DNA from: Nitrososphaerota archaeon | GTDB taxonomy: Archaea > Thermoproteota > Nitrososphaeria > Nitrososphaerales > Gagatemarchaeaceae | Length of the DNA stretch: 64,000 bases | Assembly (NCBI GenBank): GCA_028867035.1 | Contig: JAGWHB010000001.1 | Coordinates: forward strand, 62,001 to 126,000 | Reading direction: 5' to 3' | Shown here: one piece after another, positions 42,921-50,771 of the stretch | How positions within the stretch are numbered: position 1 is the stretch's first letter | How the letters are laid out: each line of letters opens with the position of its first letter | Notes under the pieces: generated by a model | What the model saw: the letters and a program-made list of their open reading frames with translations, nothing else | Databases searched by the model: none | What the model was told of the DNA's origin: nothing | Translations under genes and position numbers: made by a program

Positions 42921-45068
42921 TCAGTAGCTGACCGATTCCAGTGCCGCCTTCATCACTCTGTCCTTGCTGGGGATGTAGTTGTCTTCGAGCCTTGCAAGGG
43001 GGATGGGTATGTCGAAGCCTGTCACTCTCTTGATTGGCGCCTTCAGATAGTCGAGAGCCCTCTCGGCGACAGTGGCCGCCACCTCGGCGCCTATGCCTAC
43101 GTTCCTCGGGGCTTCATGGACTACGACGAGCCTCCCAGTCTTCTGCACCGAACCTAGGACTGTGACATAGTCGATGGGAGAGATTGTCCTGAGGTCGACG
43201 ACTTCTGCGGATACCGACTTTTCGACCAGGGCTTCAGCCGCTTGCAACGCGGGGACCATCATCGCTCCGTAGGCGACGATTGTGACGTCGGTCCCTTCCC
43301 TGACGACCTTCGCCTTGCCGATGGGGATGCGGTAATCCTCCTCGGGGACGTCCATCTTGGGTGAGTCGTAGAGTTTCTTCGGTTCCATGAACACGATCGG
43401 GTCAGGCTCCATCAGCGCCGAGGCGAGGAGACCCTTGGCGTCGTAGGGCGTGGACGGGATCACGACCTTGAGTCCCGGTGTGTGAGCAAAGTATGCCTCC
43501 GGGGACTCCGAATGGAGCTCGGGGGGCCTTATGCCCGCCCCGTATGGGAACCTTATCACGCCTCTGGGAGAGAACCTACCTCTGGTCCTGTTCCTCATGC
43601 GGGCGACGTGGCTGAAGATCTGGTCGAAGGCAGGGAGAGAGAAATTGTCGAACTGGAACTCCGCCACGGGGACCATGCCGCCTATCGAAAGCCCCACGAA
43701 TATACCCCCGATGCTGAGCTCCGCTAGGGGAGTGTCGAACACCCTGTCAGGGCCGAATTCGTCAGAGAGCCCGCGGGTGACCTGGAAGACGCCGCCGTTC
43801 TTTGCCACATCCTCCCCGAAGATGACGACCTTGTCGTCCCGCTGCATCCCCTCCCGCAGGGCCATGTTGAGCGCGTTCCTGATGTTCACCCCGGGCTTGC
43901 CCCCTGAAGCCGTCGGCTCCGGGAGATCCACGGCAGGTCCAGCTTCGACTCCGAAGTACTCTGCACGTTCTGCCAACAGGTTCGGAGTGAGTGACGAATA
44001 TGTGAAGTCGAATATAGTCGTCGGAGCGGCTGCGGGCGTGGCTCGGTAGGCGGCGATGGCGTCGACCATCCGATTCTGGGCTGCCTCGGTCACGGTCTCC
44101 TTCGACCTGTCGTCGAGGAGACCCCGGGTCCGCAGGTATTTTTCGAACCTGGTTATTGGGTTCCTCTTTTCCCATTCCGCCACTTCTTCGGGGGCCTTGA
44201 GCTTGTTGGAGACCAGCTCGGCCGTCGTGTGAGGACCCATCCTGTAGGTCGAATACTCTATGAGGGTGGGACCCCCGCCCCTTCTCGCCCTGTCGACCGC
44301 GTACTTCGTGGCTTCGTACGAAGCGATCACGTCGTTGCCGTCCACAAGTATGCCTTCGAATCCGTAGGCCACGGCCTTCTGGGCGATGGTCTTTGACGCT
44401 GTCTGAGCGTTCCTCTTCACCGAGAGCGCCCACTGGTTGTTTTCGACCCCGAAGACTACAGGAAGGTCGTACACGCCTGCGAAATTGAGGGCTTCGTGGA
44501 AATCTGCCTTCGAAGTGCCTCCGTCGCCGGTGACCACGAACGTTACTGACTTCTCGCCCTGCATGCGCTTGGCCAGGGCGAGCCCGGCGGCGTGGGGGAG
44601 TTGGGTCGCTACCGGGACAGCCAATGGAAGCATGTTCAGGCCGTCGGGTACCTGCATGCCTCTTTCGTCACCCCCCCAGTAGAGCAGGAGCTTGGGAGCG
44701 GGCATGCCGAAAGCGAGCATGCCGGCAGAGTCTCTGTACATCGGGACATACCAGTCCCCTTTCTCGAGGGCGTTGACCGGCCCGACCTGGCACGCTTCCT
44801 GTCCCTTGCCCGGGGCGTAGGTCCCTATCTCTCTGAGCGTAGACAGGTTGGTCGCCTTGTCGTCGAAAAGCCTGCCGAAGACGAGCTGCTCGTACAACCT
44901 CCTGAGGGCGTCAGGTGAAAGGTTGGGGTCCTTGCCCTTGAGTGTCCCGTCAGGGGTCAGGCGCTGGTAGAGGAACTCCTCGGGTTTTGTGATTTTGAAG
45001 TCGTTCTCGCTGAAGATCCGGGGGACCGCATCAGACCCCGAGGCCTTCAGGAAGTCTGCCTCGGTCAA
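42921..45068 (-). CDS. 2-oxoacid dehydrogenase E1, fused alpha-beta subunits
   Basis: A 715-residue thiamine-diphosphate enzyme that carries E1-alpha (about 40-375; ThDP motif GDGGTSKADF...NN at about 187-215) and E1-beta (about 395-715; FGEDVAKNGGVFQVTRGL, PLAELSIGGIFVGLSIGG, FDNFSLPAFDQI) in one chain. Usually these are two genes in bacteria and archaea. Substrate (pyruvate or branched-chain 2-oxoacids) is not decided by sequence. Start TTG 45068 overlaps the lipA stop. Confidence 0.93.
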   Translation of the reverse strand: MTEADFLKASGSDAVPRIFSENDFKITKPEEFLYQRLTPDGTLKGKDPNLSPDALRRLYEQLVFGRLFDDKATNLSTLREIGTYAPGKGQEACQVGPVNALEKGDWYVPMYRDSAGMLAFGMPAPKLLLYWGGDERGMQVPDGLNMLPLAVPVATQLPHAAGLALAKRMQGEKSVTFVVTGDGGTSKADFHEALNFAGVYDLPVVFGVENNQWALSVKRNAQTASKTIAQKAVAYGFEGILVDGNDVIASYEATKYAVDRARRGGGPTLIEYSTYRMGPHTTAELVSNKLKAPEEVAEWEKRNPITRFEKYLRTRGLLDDRSKETVTEAAQNRMVDAIAAYRATPAAAPTTIFDFTYSSLTPNLLAERAEYFGVEAGPAVDLPEPTASGGKPGVNIRNALNMALREGMQRDDKVVIFGEDVAKNGGVFQVTRGLSDEFGPDRVFDTPLAELSIGGIFVGLSIGGMVPVAEFQFDNFSLPAFDQIFSHVARMRNRTRGRFSPRGVIRFPYGAGIRPPELHSESPEAYFAHTPGLKVVIPSTPYDAKGLLASALMEPDPIVFMEPKKLYDSPKMDVPEEDYRIPIGKAKVVREGTDVTIVAYGAMMVPALQAAEALVEKSVSAEVVDLRTISPIDYVTVLGSVQKTGRLVVVHEAPRNVGIGAEVAATVAERALDYLKAPIKRVTGFDIPIPLARLEDNYIPSKDRVMKAALESVSY

Positions 45069-45991
45069 ACGTCCGTTTCGGTCTTGGCGGACATATAAGA
45101 TTGGTGCCGCCCGGTGTCGTTTTCGATAGCTGTCCTGACGAAGAACTCCCCGGCCCTGTAGCTGCTTCTCACGAGGGGGCCGGATGCGACGTACCTGAAC
45201 CCCAGATCCTCACCTATGGTTCGGTATCTTTCGAACTGCTCTGGCTTCACATATTCCTCGACTTTCAGATGCCGGGACGAGGGCCTGAGATACTGGCCCA
45301 CCGTGAGGAAATCCACGTCAGCCCGGCGTAGGTGGACCATGGCCTGGGTCACTTCCTCCTCGGTCTCGCCGAGCCCGACCATGATCGAAGACTTCGTGTA
45401 GATACGGTCGTCCAGCTTCTTTACGTTCCTCAGGACAGACAGGGACTGCCAATATTGGGCCCTGGGGTCTCTGACCTTGGGCGTCAGAGACATGGTCGTC
45501 TCTATGTTGTGCGCTATGACGTCAGGCCTTGCATCGACGACGCGCTTGAGGTCCGCCAGGTCGCCCTGGAAATCCGGGATCAGGACCTCGACGAGCATTC
45601 CCGGGTTCTTCTCTTTGACAAGGCTGATTGTCTTCGCGAAGTGGGATGCCCCGCCGTCTGGCAGGTCGTCCCTGTCCACGGAGGTCAGGACCACGTATGT
45701 GAGTCCCATCTGCGAGAGAGCGAAAGAGACGTTATCCGGCTCGAGCTTGTCGATGGCCCCCTGTGGCTTGCCAGGCGTCACCATGCAGAACCGGCAGGCT
45801 CGGGAGCAGATGTTTCCCATGAGCATGAGGGTGGCCGTCCCGCCTCCCCAGCACTCGTGGACGTTCGGGCAGTGCGCCTCTTCGCAGACTGTGTGGAGGT
45901 TCAGATTCTGGAACAGGTCCTTGAGGTTCTCGTAGTTCTCCCCCCTCGGGGGTTTTATCGTGAGCCACTGGGGCTTGGGCTCGGCCAGCAA
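45065..45991 (-). CDS. lipA: Lipoyl synthase LipA
   Basis: A 308-residue radical-SAM enzyme inserting sulfur into octanoyl groups. Auxiliary cluster cysteines CEEAHCPNVHEC, radical-SAM CSRACRFC (CX3CX2C) and the C-terminal RSSY serine ligand are all present. Start TTG 45991, 3 bp after the upstream regulator gene. Directly linked with E1, E2, E3 and lipB. Confidence 0.96.
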   Translation of the reverse strand: MLAEPKPQWLTIKPPRGENYENLKDLFQNLNLHTVCEEAHCPNVHECWGGGTATLMLMGNICSRACRFCMVTPGKPQGAIDKLEPDNVSFALSQMGLTYVVLTSVDRDDLPDGGASHFAKTISLVKEKNPGMLVEVLIPDFQGDLADLKRVVDARPDVIAHNIETTMSLTPKVRDPRAQYWQSLSVLRNVKKLDDRIYTKSSIMVGLGETEEEVTQAMVHLRRADVDFLTVGQYLRPSSRHLKVEEYVKPEQFERYRTIGEDLGFRYVASGPLVRSSYRAGEFFVRTAIENDTGRHQSYMSAKTETDV

Positions 45992-45993
45992 GT

Positions 45994-46428
45994 TCAGCTG
46001 CCGACTAGTAACTTCAGCCTGTCAAAATCCTTTCCGGAGAAGTTGCCTTCGCAGGCATAGCACCCTTCCACCTGGAAACCCGGCTCCAGGTCGCCGTGCA
46101 GCACGCACATCATCTTGTTGAACCTGATGTAGTCGAGGACCTCTGTCATTGACCTGAGCGCTTCCCTCCCGTCGGGGGAATCTGAGGAAAGCTCCTTCGC
46201 TATCTTGTCCGCGGCCTTGGCGACCGTCCTGTCGCTCTCGAGGTTCACCATCATCCCTCTGGTCTTCCTTGCGTAGTTGCTCACGGAGGCCTGGGTGACG
46301 CCCAGGCGTTTGGCCACCTGTTGCTGGGTGAAGTGGTAGTCTCCCTGGAGCCTCTTGGCCACCATGGCCCGCAGGGCCGGGAGCGCCGACTTCGCGACTA
46401 TCTCATAGGGGCTTATCAGTCTGGACAA
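45994..46428 (-). CDS. Archaeal HTH regulator (COG2522-like) with Cys cluster
   Basis: A 144-residue regulator. Helix-turn-helix in HFTQQQVAKRLGVTQASVSNYARKTRG (about 32-58), helical linker, then CVLHGDLEPGFQVEGCYACEG, a C...C..C arrangement that may bind metal or an iron-sulfur cluster. It is the first gene of the lipA-E1-E2-E3 cluster, so it probably controls the cluster. A palindrome, ATAACGTATGTTAT, overlaps its expected transcription start. TTG start. Confidence 0.78.
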   Translation of the reverse strand: MSRLISPYEIVAKSALPALRAMVAKRLQGDYHFTQQQVAKRLGVTQASVSNYARKTRGMMVNLESDRTVAKAADKIAKELSSDSPDGREALRSMTEVLDYIRFNKMMCVLHGDLEPGFQVEGCYACEGNFSGKDFDRLKLLVGS

Positions 46429-46437
46429 TTTTCAGCA

Positions 46438-46466
46438 ATAACGTATGTTATAGTCTGATATTTAAG
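46438..46466 (-). promoter_or_regulatory. Promoter and operator of the lipoylation/dehydrogenase cluster
   Basis: On the minus strand CTTAAATATC (about 46466-46457) is a TATA box; transcription would start near 46436. The inverted repeat ATAAC-GTAT-GTTAT (46438-46451) sits between the two, where a bound regulator would block initiation. Confidence 0.55.
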
Positions 46467-46606
46467 CCGATATTCCTCCTCGAGGTTAGTTTCACTGGAA
46501 GGCTCGGACAGGGGCCGTTAAGACCGCAAACTTATTGGAGGAGATTGGGAGGATTTCTGATCTTCTTGGGACCGTTGGTTATTCTGACGGCAGTGGGTGC
46601 TGGAAC

Positions 46607-49474
46607 ATGACGGCGCAGAACGTCTTCCAGCTGCTTTCACCCCCGCTCATAGCGGCTCTGAAGGAGCGCGGATTCGACTCCCCCACCGACCCCCAGGAGA
46701 AGCTAGTCCCCATCGTAAGAGAAGGGAAGAACGCCCTCCTGATGGCGCCTACCGGGACAGGGAAGACGGAGGCGGCGCTGCTGCCGATCCTCGACGCGAT
46801 GGTCAGGGAGGGGGAGCCGAGGGAAAAGGGGACAAAGCTGCTGTACATCACACCTCTGAGGGCACTGAACAGGGACATGCTGGACAGGATGCAGTGGTGG
46901 TGCAAGCGGTTCGACATCAGGTTGGGCGTGAGGCATGGGGACAGCTCGCAGGCTGAAAGGACCAACATGAGCTTCGCGCCCCCCGACATCCTCATCACGA
47001 CGCCGGAGACACTGCAGATACTCCTCGTCGGAAGGAGGATCAGACAGAATCTCGCGAAGCTGCGATGGGTCGTGGTGGACGAAGTGCACGAGCTCTCGGA
47101 GGACAAGAGGGGGAGCCAGTTGAGCGTGGGGCTCGAGAGGCTTAGGGACGTGGCCGAGAAGGAGTTCCAGGTCGTGGGGCTGTCGGCGACCGTGGGGTCC
47201 CCCGAGAAGGTGGCGCAGTTCCTCGTCGGAACGGGCCGGACCTGCGAGGTCGTGAGGGTCCCCGTGGAGAAGACCCTGTCGCTCAAGGTGGAGGTGCCCA
47301 GGGCGACGGGCGACGACAAGGTGCTCGCCGAAGCCATCTACTCCTTCCCTGAAGTGGCTGCCAGACTGAGGACTGTGAGGGAGCTGGTGGAGAAGTACAA
47401 GTCGGTGCTCATATTCACCAACACCCGCTCGGAGGCGGAGGCGCTCTCGAGCAGGTTCAGGGTGTGGGACCCCGAGTTCCCCATCGCGGTCCACCACAGC
47501 TCGCTTTCCAAGGCGACCAGGGAGGCGGTGGAGAGGAGGCTCAAGGACGGAAAGCTGTTGGGGGTTATCTGCACCAGCAGCCTCGAGCTGGGGATAGACA
47601 TAGGGTTCCTGGAGTACGTGGTGCAGTACAACTCGCCGAGGCAGGTGACGAGGCTGATACAGAGGGTGGGCAGGAGCGGCCACAGGGTGGGGGAGGTCTC
47701 CAAGGGACTCGTGATAACCCAGGACTCGGACGACACCCTCGAGGCGGCCGTCCTCTGCAGGAAGTCGGTGATGGGGGAGCTGGAGCCACTGGAGCCAGTC
47801 TTCAAACCCTACGACGTCGCCATCCATCAAATAGCCGGACTGCTCATAGAGCAGAGCAGCTGGAACTTCGATGACATCCTGGCTCTGCTGAAGAGGAGCT
47901 ACGCCTTTGCGGACATGGACTCGGAGAGGCTGAAGAAGGCGCTGACCTACATGAGGGAGAGGTATCCGAGGCTGGCATACTACGGCGAATCCGACGGCAA
48001 GGTGTTCAGGGCGCGGGACGTCAAGCCCCTCTTCTCGTATTACTTTGACAACCTGTCGATGATACCGGATGAGAAGCAGTATCTCGTCATCGAAGGGGAG
48101 AATTTCGTAGGGACCCTGGACGAAGCGTTCGTATCCGAGTATGGAGAGGTGGGTGTAAAGTTCGTCGAAGCCGGGAGATGCTGGAAGGTCGAGCAGATCT
48201 ACGGTAACAAGGTGTACGTGAAGGCGGAGGAGGACCCGACAGGCGCGGTCCCGAACTGGGTGGGGGACGAGATACCAGTGCCAAGGGAGGTGGCCGCAGA
48301 AGTCGGTGGGTTGCGGAGGAGGTACGCAGAGGAGCTCGAGAAAGGGACCGAGGGGAAGTACCTGGACGAGCTTGTCAGGACCTACCCCCTCGACAGAGAG
48401 GCGATGCGGGATGCCCTCAAGGAGGTGGCAGAGCAGCACGCGGCGAAGCTCCCCATCCCGTCGGAGAGGCTCATCACCATAGAGAAATGGGACAGGTACG
48501 TCGTGATCCAGGCAGCTTTCGGGCACCGGGTGAACAGGCTGCTCGCGAGGGTGCTGGGGCATATGATTTCCGAGCGCATCGGGCAGTCGGTCGCCGTGCA
48601 TCAGGACCCATACCGGATCGTCATCGAGGCCGAGGTCTCGCCCTCTGTGGTGTTGTCTGTCATCGAAGAGCTTCACAAGCTCGACCTCAGAGCAGCGACA
48701 GAGAAGGCCGTGGAGAGGAGCGGGATATTCAAGCGGCGACTGATCCATGCAGGCAAGAAGTGCGGAGCCATAGCGAAAGACGCCGACTACGCCAGCGTGT
48801 CGATTTCTGGGATAATCGAGGCGCTCAGAGACACGCCAGTCTATGAGGAGGCGATGACCATGATATTCCATGACGACTTCGACCTGGACGGAGCTGCCGA
48901 GGTGGTGGAGAAGATACACGCGGGCGCCATCGAGGTCAAGCTGGTGGAGACCGAGGCCCTCACCCCCATCGCCAGGATTGGCGTGGAGGAGATCAGCCGC
49001 AGGGGAGAGATCGTCTCCCCCGAGAGGCTGAAGGCGCTCCTCAAGCAGTCGACCAGGGCAAGGATCAACGAGACTTTCCTCGTGGCGGTATGCACCAACT
49101 GCTGGAACTTCTTGGAGCTCAGAAAGGTGTCCGACCTGGAAGGGCTGAGCAATTGCCCGGTCTGCGGGAAGCAGGCCCTCGGGCTTTCGACCGACTCCTA
49201 TGAGAACGTCTTCTCGCTTGCCATGAAGGCGAGGAGCAGGGCGGACCTGCGCGGGAGCAGGCTGAAGCTTGCGGAGGCTCTCAGGAAGGCTTCCGACCTT
49301 CGGAAGGAATACGGGCATTCGGCAGACATGCTGTTGGCGGGGAGGGGGATCAGACTGGCGGACGCCGCCGCCCTGGTGGCGAAGATGCGGAAGGAGGGGA
49401 CAGACATCGTCGAGCTGATAATCGAAGGGGAGAGGGATGCGCTACGCAGGCGCTACTTCTTCGCCGCTTCCTGA
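46607..49474 (+). CDS. lhr: Lhr-type superfamily 2 helicase (copy 1)
   Basis: About 955 residues. RecA1 domain with Q motif (TDPQEKLVPI), Walker A APTGTGKTE, DEVH box and SATVGSP; RecA2 with IFTNTRSEAE and QRVGRSGHRVG; then the winged-helix and Lhr-core domains and a C-terminal zinc site CTNCWNF...CPVCGKQ. ATG 46607 (MTAQNVFQLLSPPLI) fits the family; an in-frame TTG at 46535 adds unlikely residues. Lhr enzymes translocate 3'-5' and unwind branched DNA or RNA-DNA hybrids in repair. Its 3' end overlaps the convergent KITE gene by 22 bp. Confidence 0.93.
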   Translation: MTAQNVFQLLSPPLIAALKERGFDSPTDPQEKLVPIVREGKNALLMAPTGTGKTEAALLPILDAMVREGEPREKGTKLLYITPLRALNRDMLDRMQWWCKRFDIRLGVRHGDSSQAERTNMSFAPPDILITTPETLQILLVGRRIRQNLAKLRWVVVDEVHELSEDKRGSQLSVGLERLRDVAEKEFQVVGLSATVGSPEKVAQFLVGTGRTCEVVRVPVEKTLSLKVEVPRATGDDKVLAEAIYSFPEVAARLRTVRELVEKYKSVLIFTNTRSEAEALSSRFRVWDPEFPIAVHHSSLSKATREAVERRLKDGKLLGVICTSSLELGIDIGFLEYVVQYNSPRQVTRLIQRVGRSGHRVGEVSKGLVITQDSDDTLEAAVLCRKSVMGELEPLEPVFKPYDVAIHQIAGLLIEQSSWNFDDILALLKRSYAFADMDSERLKKALTYMRERYPRLAYYGESDGKVFRARDVKPLFSYYFDNLSMIPDEKQYLVIEGENFVGTLDEAFVSEYGEVGVKFVEAGRCWKVEQIYGNKVYVKAEEDPTGAVPNWVGDEIPVPREVAAEVGGLRRRYAEELEKGTEGKYLDELVRTYPLDREAMRDALKEVAEQHAAKLPIPSERLITIEKWDRYVVIQAAFGHRVNRLLARVLGHMISERIGQSVAVHQDPYRIVIEAEVSPSVVLSVIEELHKLDLRAATEKAVERSGIFKRRLIHAGKKCGAIAKDADYASVSISGIIEALRDTPVYEEAMTMIFHDDFDLDGAAEVVEKIHAGAIEVKLVETEALTPIARIGVEEISRRGEIVSPERLKALLKQSTRARINETFLVAVCTNCWNFLELRKVSDLEGLSNCPVCGKQALGLSTDSYENVFSLAMKARSRADLRGSRLKLAEALRKASDLRKEYGHSADMLLAGRGIRLADAAALVAKMRKEGTDIVELIIEGERDALRRRYFFAAS

Positions 49475-50013
49475 GCGCGTGAAAGTATCAGTGTCATCAG
49501 AGTCTTCTCGTCGACTTCGGCGTGGGTCCTCCAGCCTATGTGGAGCATCGCCCTTTCGTCCTGCTCGAGATACCCCCTCTTGACGTACCTGTCGAGAGAG
49601 TAGTCGACCCGCCACTTCGGGAACTTGTCTCTCAGGAACTGCTCGACCTCGCGCCTCGCCACCCGAGCCTGCTTCGAGTTGATGAAGGCTATCGTGGCAG
49701 CGAGGACTGCCAGGTCGTCTATCCTGATCCCCGACGTTTCGGCCTCGCTGACGGTAGGAGATTCCTTGAACCTGAGGAGGAACCTGGAGGAGTCGTCGGT
49801 CCCGTCGACGCCCTTGACCTCGAACACTTCCAGTCCCATCGGGGAGACGTCCTCGGATAGGACTTCTATGATCTTGCGATATTCCCTCCCCAGGTGCCTC
49901 TTCATCTCCCACCCTTTGACGCCGGGGTTGCGCCCACGCTGCAGTATCAGCACCTGGAACGCGCGCCTGACCTTGCGTTCGAGGAGAGCCCTGTCAGCGG
50001 ATTCTGACTCCAT
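49453..50013 (-). CDS. Nse3/MAGE-like KITE subunit of an SMC complex
   Basis: A 186-residue protein of two winged helices. WH1 covers about 10-85 (GVKGWEMKRHLGREYRKIIEVL, GLEVFEVKGV, SSRFLLRF). WH2 covers about 95-165 (DDLAVLAATIAFINSKQARVARREVEQFLRDKF, YVKRGYLEQ, MLHIGWRTHAEVD). The second half closely follows the MAGE homology domain of eukaryotic Nse3: helix with I-x-x-N, then RYLEY-like QRGYLEQ and the LWGPRAHAE-like IGWRTHAEV. Third gene of the SMC operon, overlapping the kleisin by one base. It would bind the kleisin linker and DNA. Confidence 0.72.
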   Translation of the reverse strand: MESESADRALLERKVRRAFQVLILQRGRNPGVKGWEMKRHLGREYRKIIEVLSEDVSPMGLEVFEVKGVDGTDDSSRFLLRFKESPTVSEAETSGIRIDDLAVLAATIAFINSKQARVARREVEQFLRDKFPKWRVDYSLDRYVKRGYLEQDERAMLHIGWRTHAEVDEKTLMTLILSRAQEAAKK

Positions 50014-50771
50014 CAGCTATCCCCAGTTATCGAGATCGCGACAGACTTCGGGACCCCCTTGACCTTCTCGGCGAGGGCCATGGTCCATATCTTTCCCGTG
50101 AGCGGCTCGGTCTTCAGGACGGCACGCCCCTCGCTTATCAGGAAAGCGAGCAGGTACGCCCTCCTCACCTTGGACTCGTAGCTCTCGTTTCCTACGAACT
50201 GCCGGTAGTCGACCCACTCCCCGTTCGACTTCCGCATGAGCTCGTCGTGCAGTTCGGCGAGGCTGGTCTCGAACTGCTCCTTCGTGAAGACCCCCAGGGT
50301 CAGCAGGTCTGAGTAGTCGACCACGCCCGGCCTGATGCCGTAGGTCCCGAACTGGTCCTTGAAGCGCTCGGAGATGGGCGTGAGCTCGCGCCAGTAGACG
50401 AAAGCCCTCTCCAGGCCCCTCGGAGACAGCTGGTCCAGCTGGGCGACCGGATGCCAGCTCTTGACGAACGCTTCGGAGAGCGCCTCCTTGGGGAGTAGCT
50501 TGAGCTTGAGCTGGATGAGGAGGGGGTCAATGTACAGGGCGCTAGCTCTGGATTTCAGCCATTGGTCTTGGAGCTTGATTATCTGGGAGAGCTCCAGCAT
50601 CGCCTCCGAGTCGACCAGCAGCTCGTCGAGGAACTTCAGCTCAGGGAGGCGCTGCTTCAAAATCATCAGTTTTTCCCTTATGTCGACATCGAACGGGTTG
50701 GCGCTGCTCGTCTCCACGTCCCGGCAGAGCTCGATGACCCTGAGGTAGTCGTCGAGCTTCGTCTGATTCAA
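50013..50771 (-). CDS. Kleisin-like subunit of an SMC complex
   Basis: A 252-residue protein with the ScpA/Nse4 layout. The N-terminal helical part (FDVDIREKLMILKQRL, then SEAMLELSQIIKLQDQWLKSRASALYIDP) resembles the kleisin N-terminal domain that binds the SMC neck. A middle linker (about 100-180) would hold KITE proteins. The C-terminal winged helix (YESKVRRAYLLAFLISEGRAVLKTEPLTGKIWTMAL) matches the domain that binds the SMC cap. It starts one base after the SMC stop and overlaps the KITE gene, as expected for a stoichiometric complex. Confidence 0.7.
   Translation of the reverse strand: MNQTKLDDYLRVIELCRDVETSSANPFDVDIREKLMILKQRLPELKFLDELLVDSEAMLELSQIIKLQDQWLKSRASALYIDPLLIQLKLKLLPKEALSEAFVKSWHPVAQLDQLSPRGLERAFVYWRELTPISERFKDQFGTYGIRPGVVDYSDLLTLGVFTKEQFETSLAELHDELMRKSNGEWVDYRQFVGNESYESKVRRAYLLAFLISEGRAVLKTEPLTGKIWTMALAEKVKGVPKSVAISITGDS

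Noticed and set aside
46703..49318. Very long open frame (about 870 codons) on the minus strand opposite Lhr copy 1
   Set aside because: It mirrors the codon structure of the helicase gene, is His/Pro/Leu-rich without domain motifs, and arises from high GC on the opposite strand.
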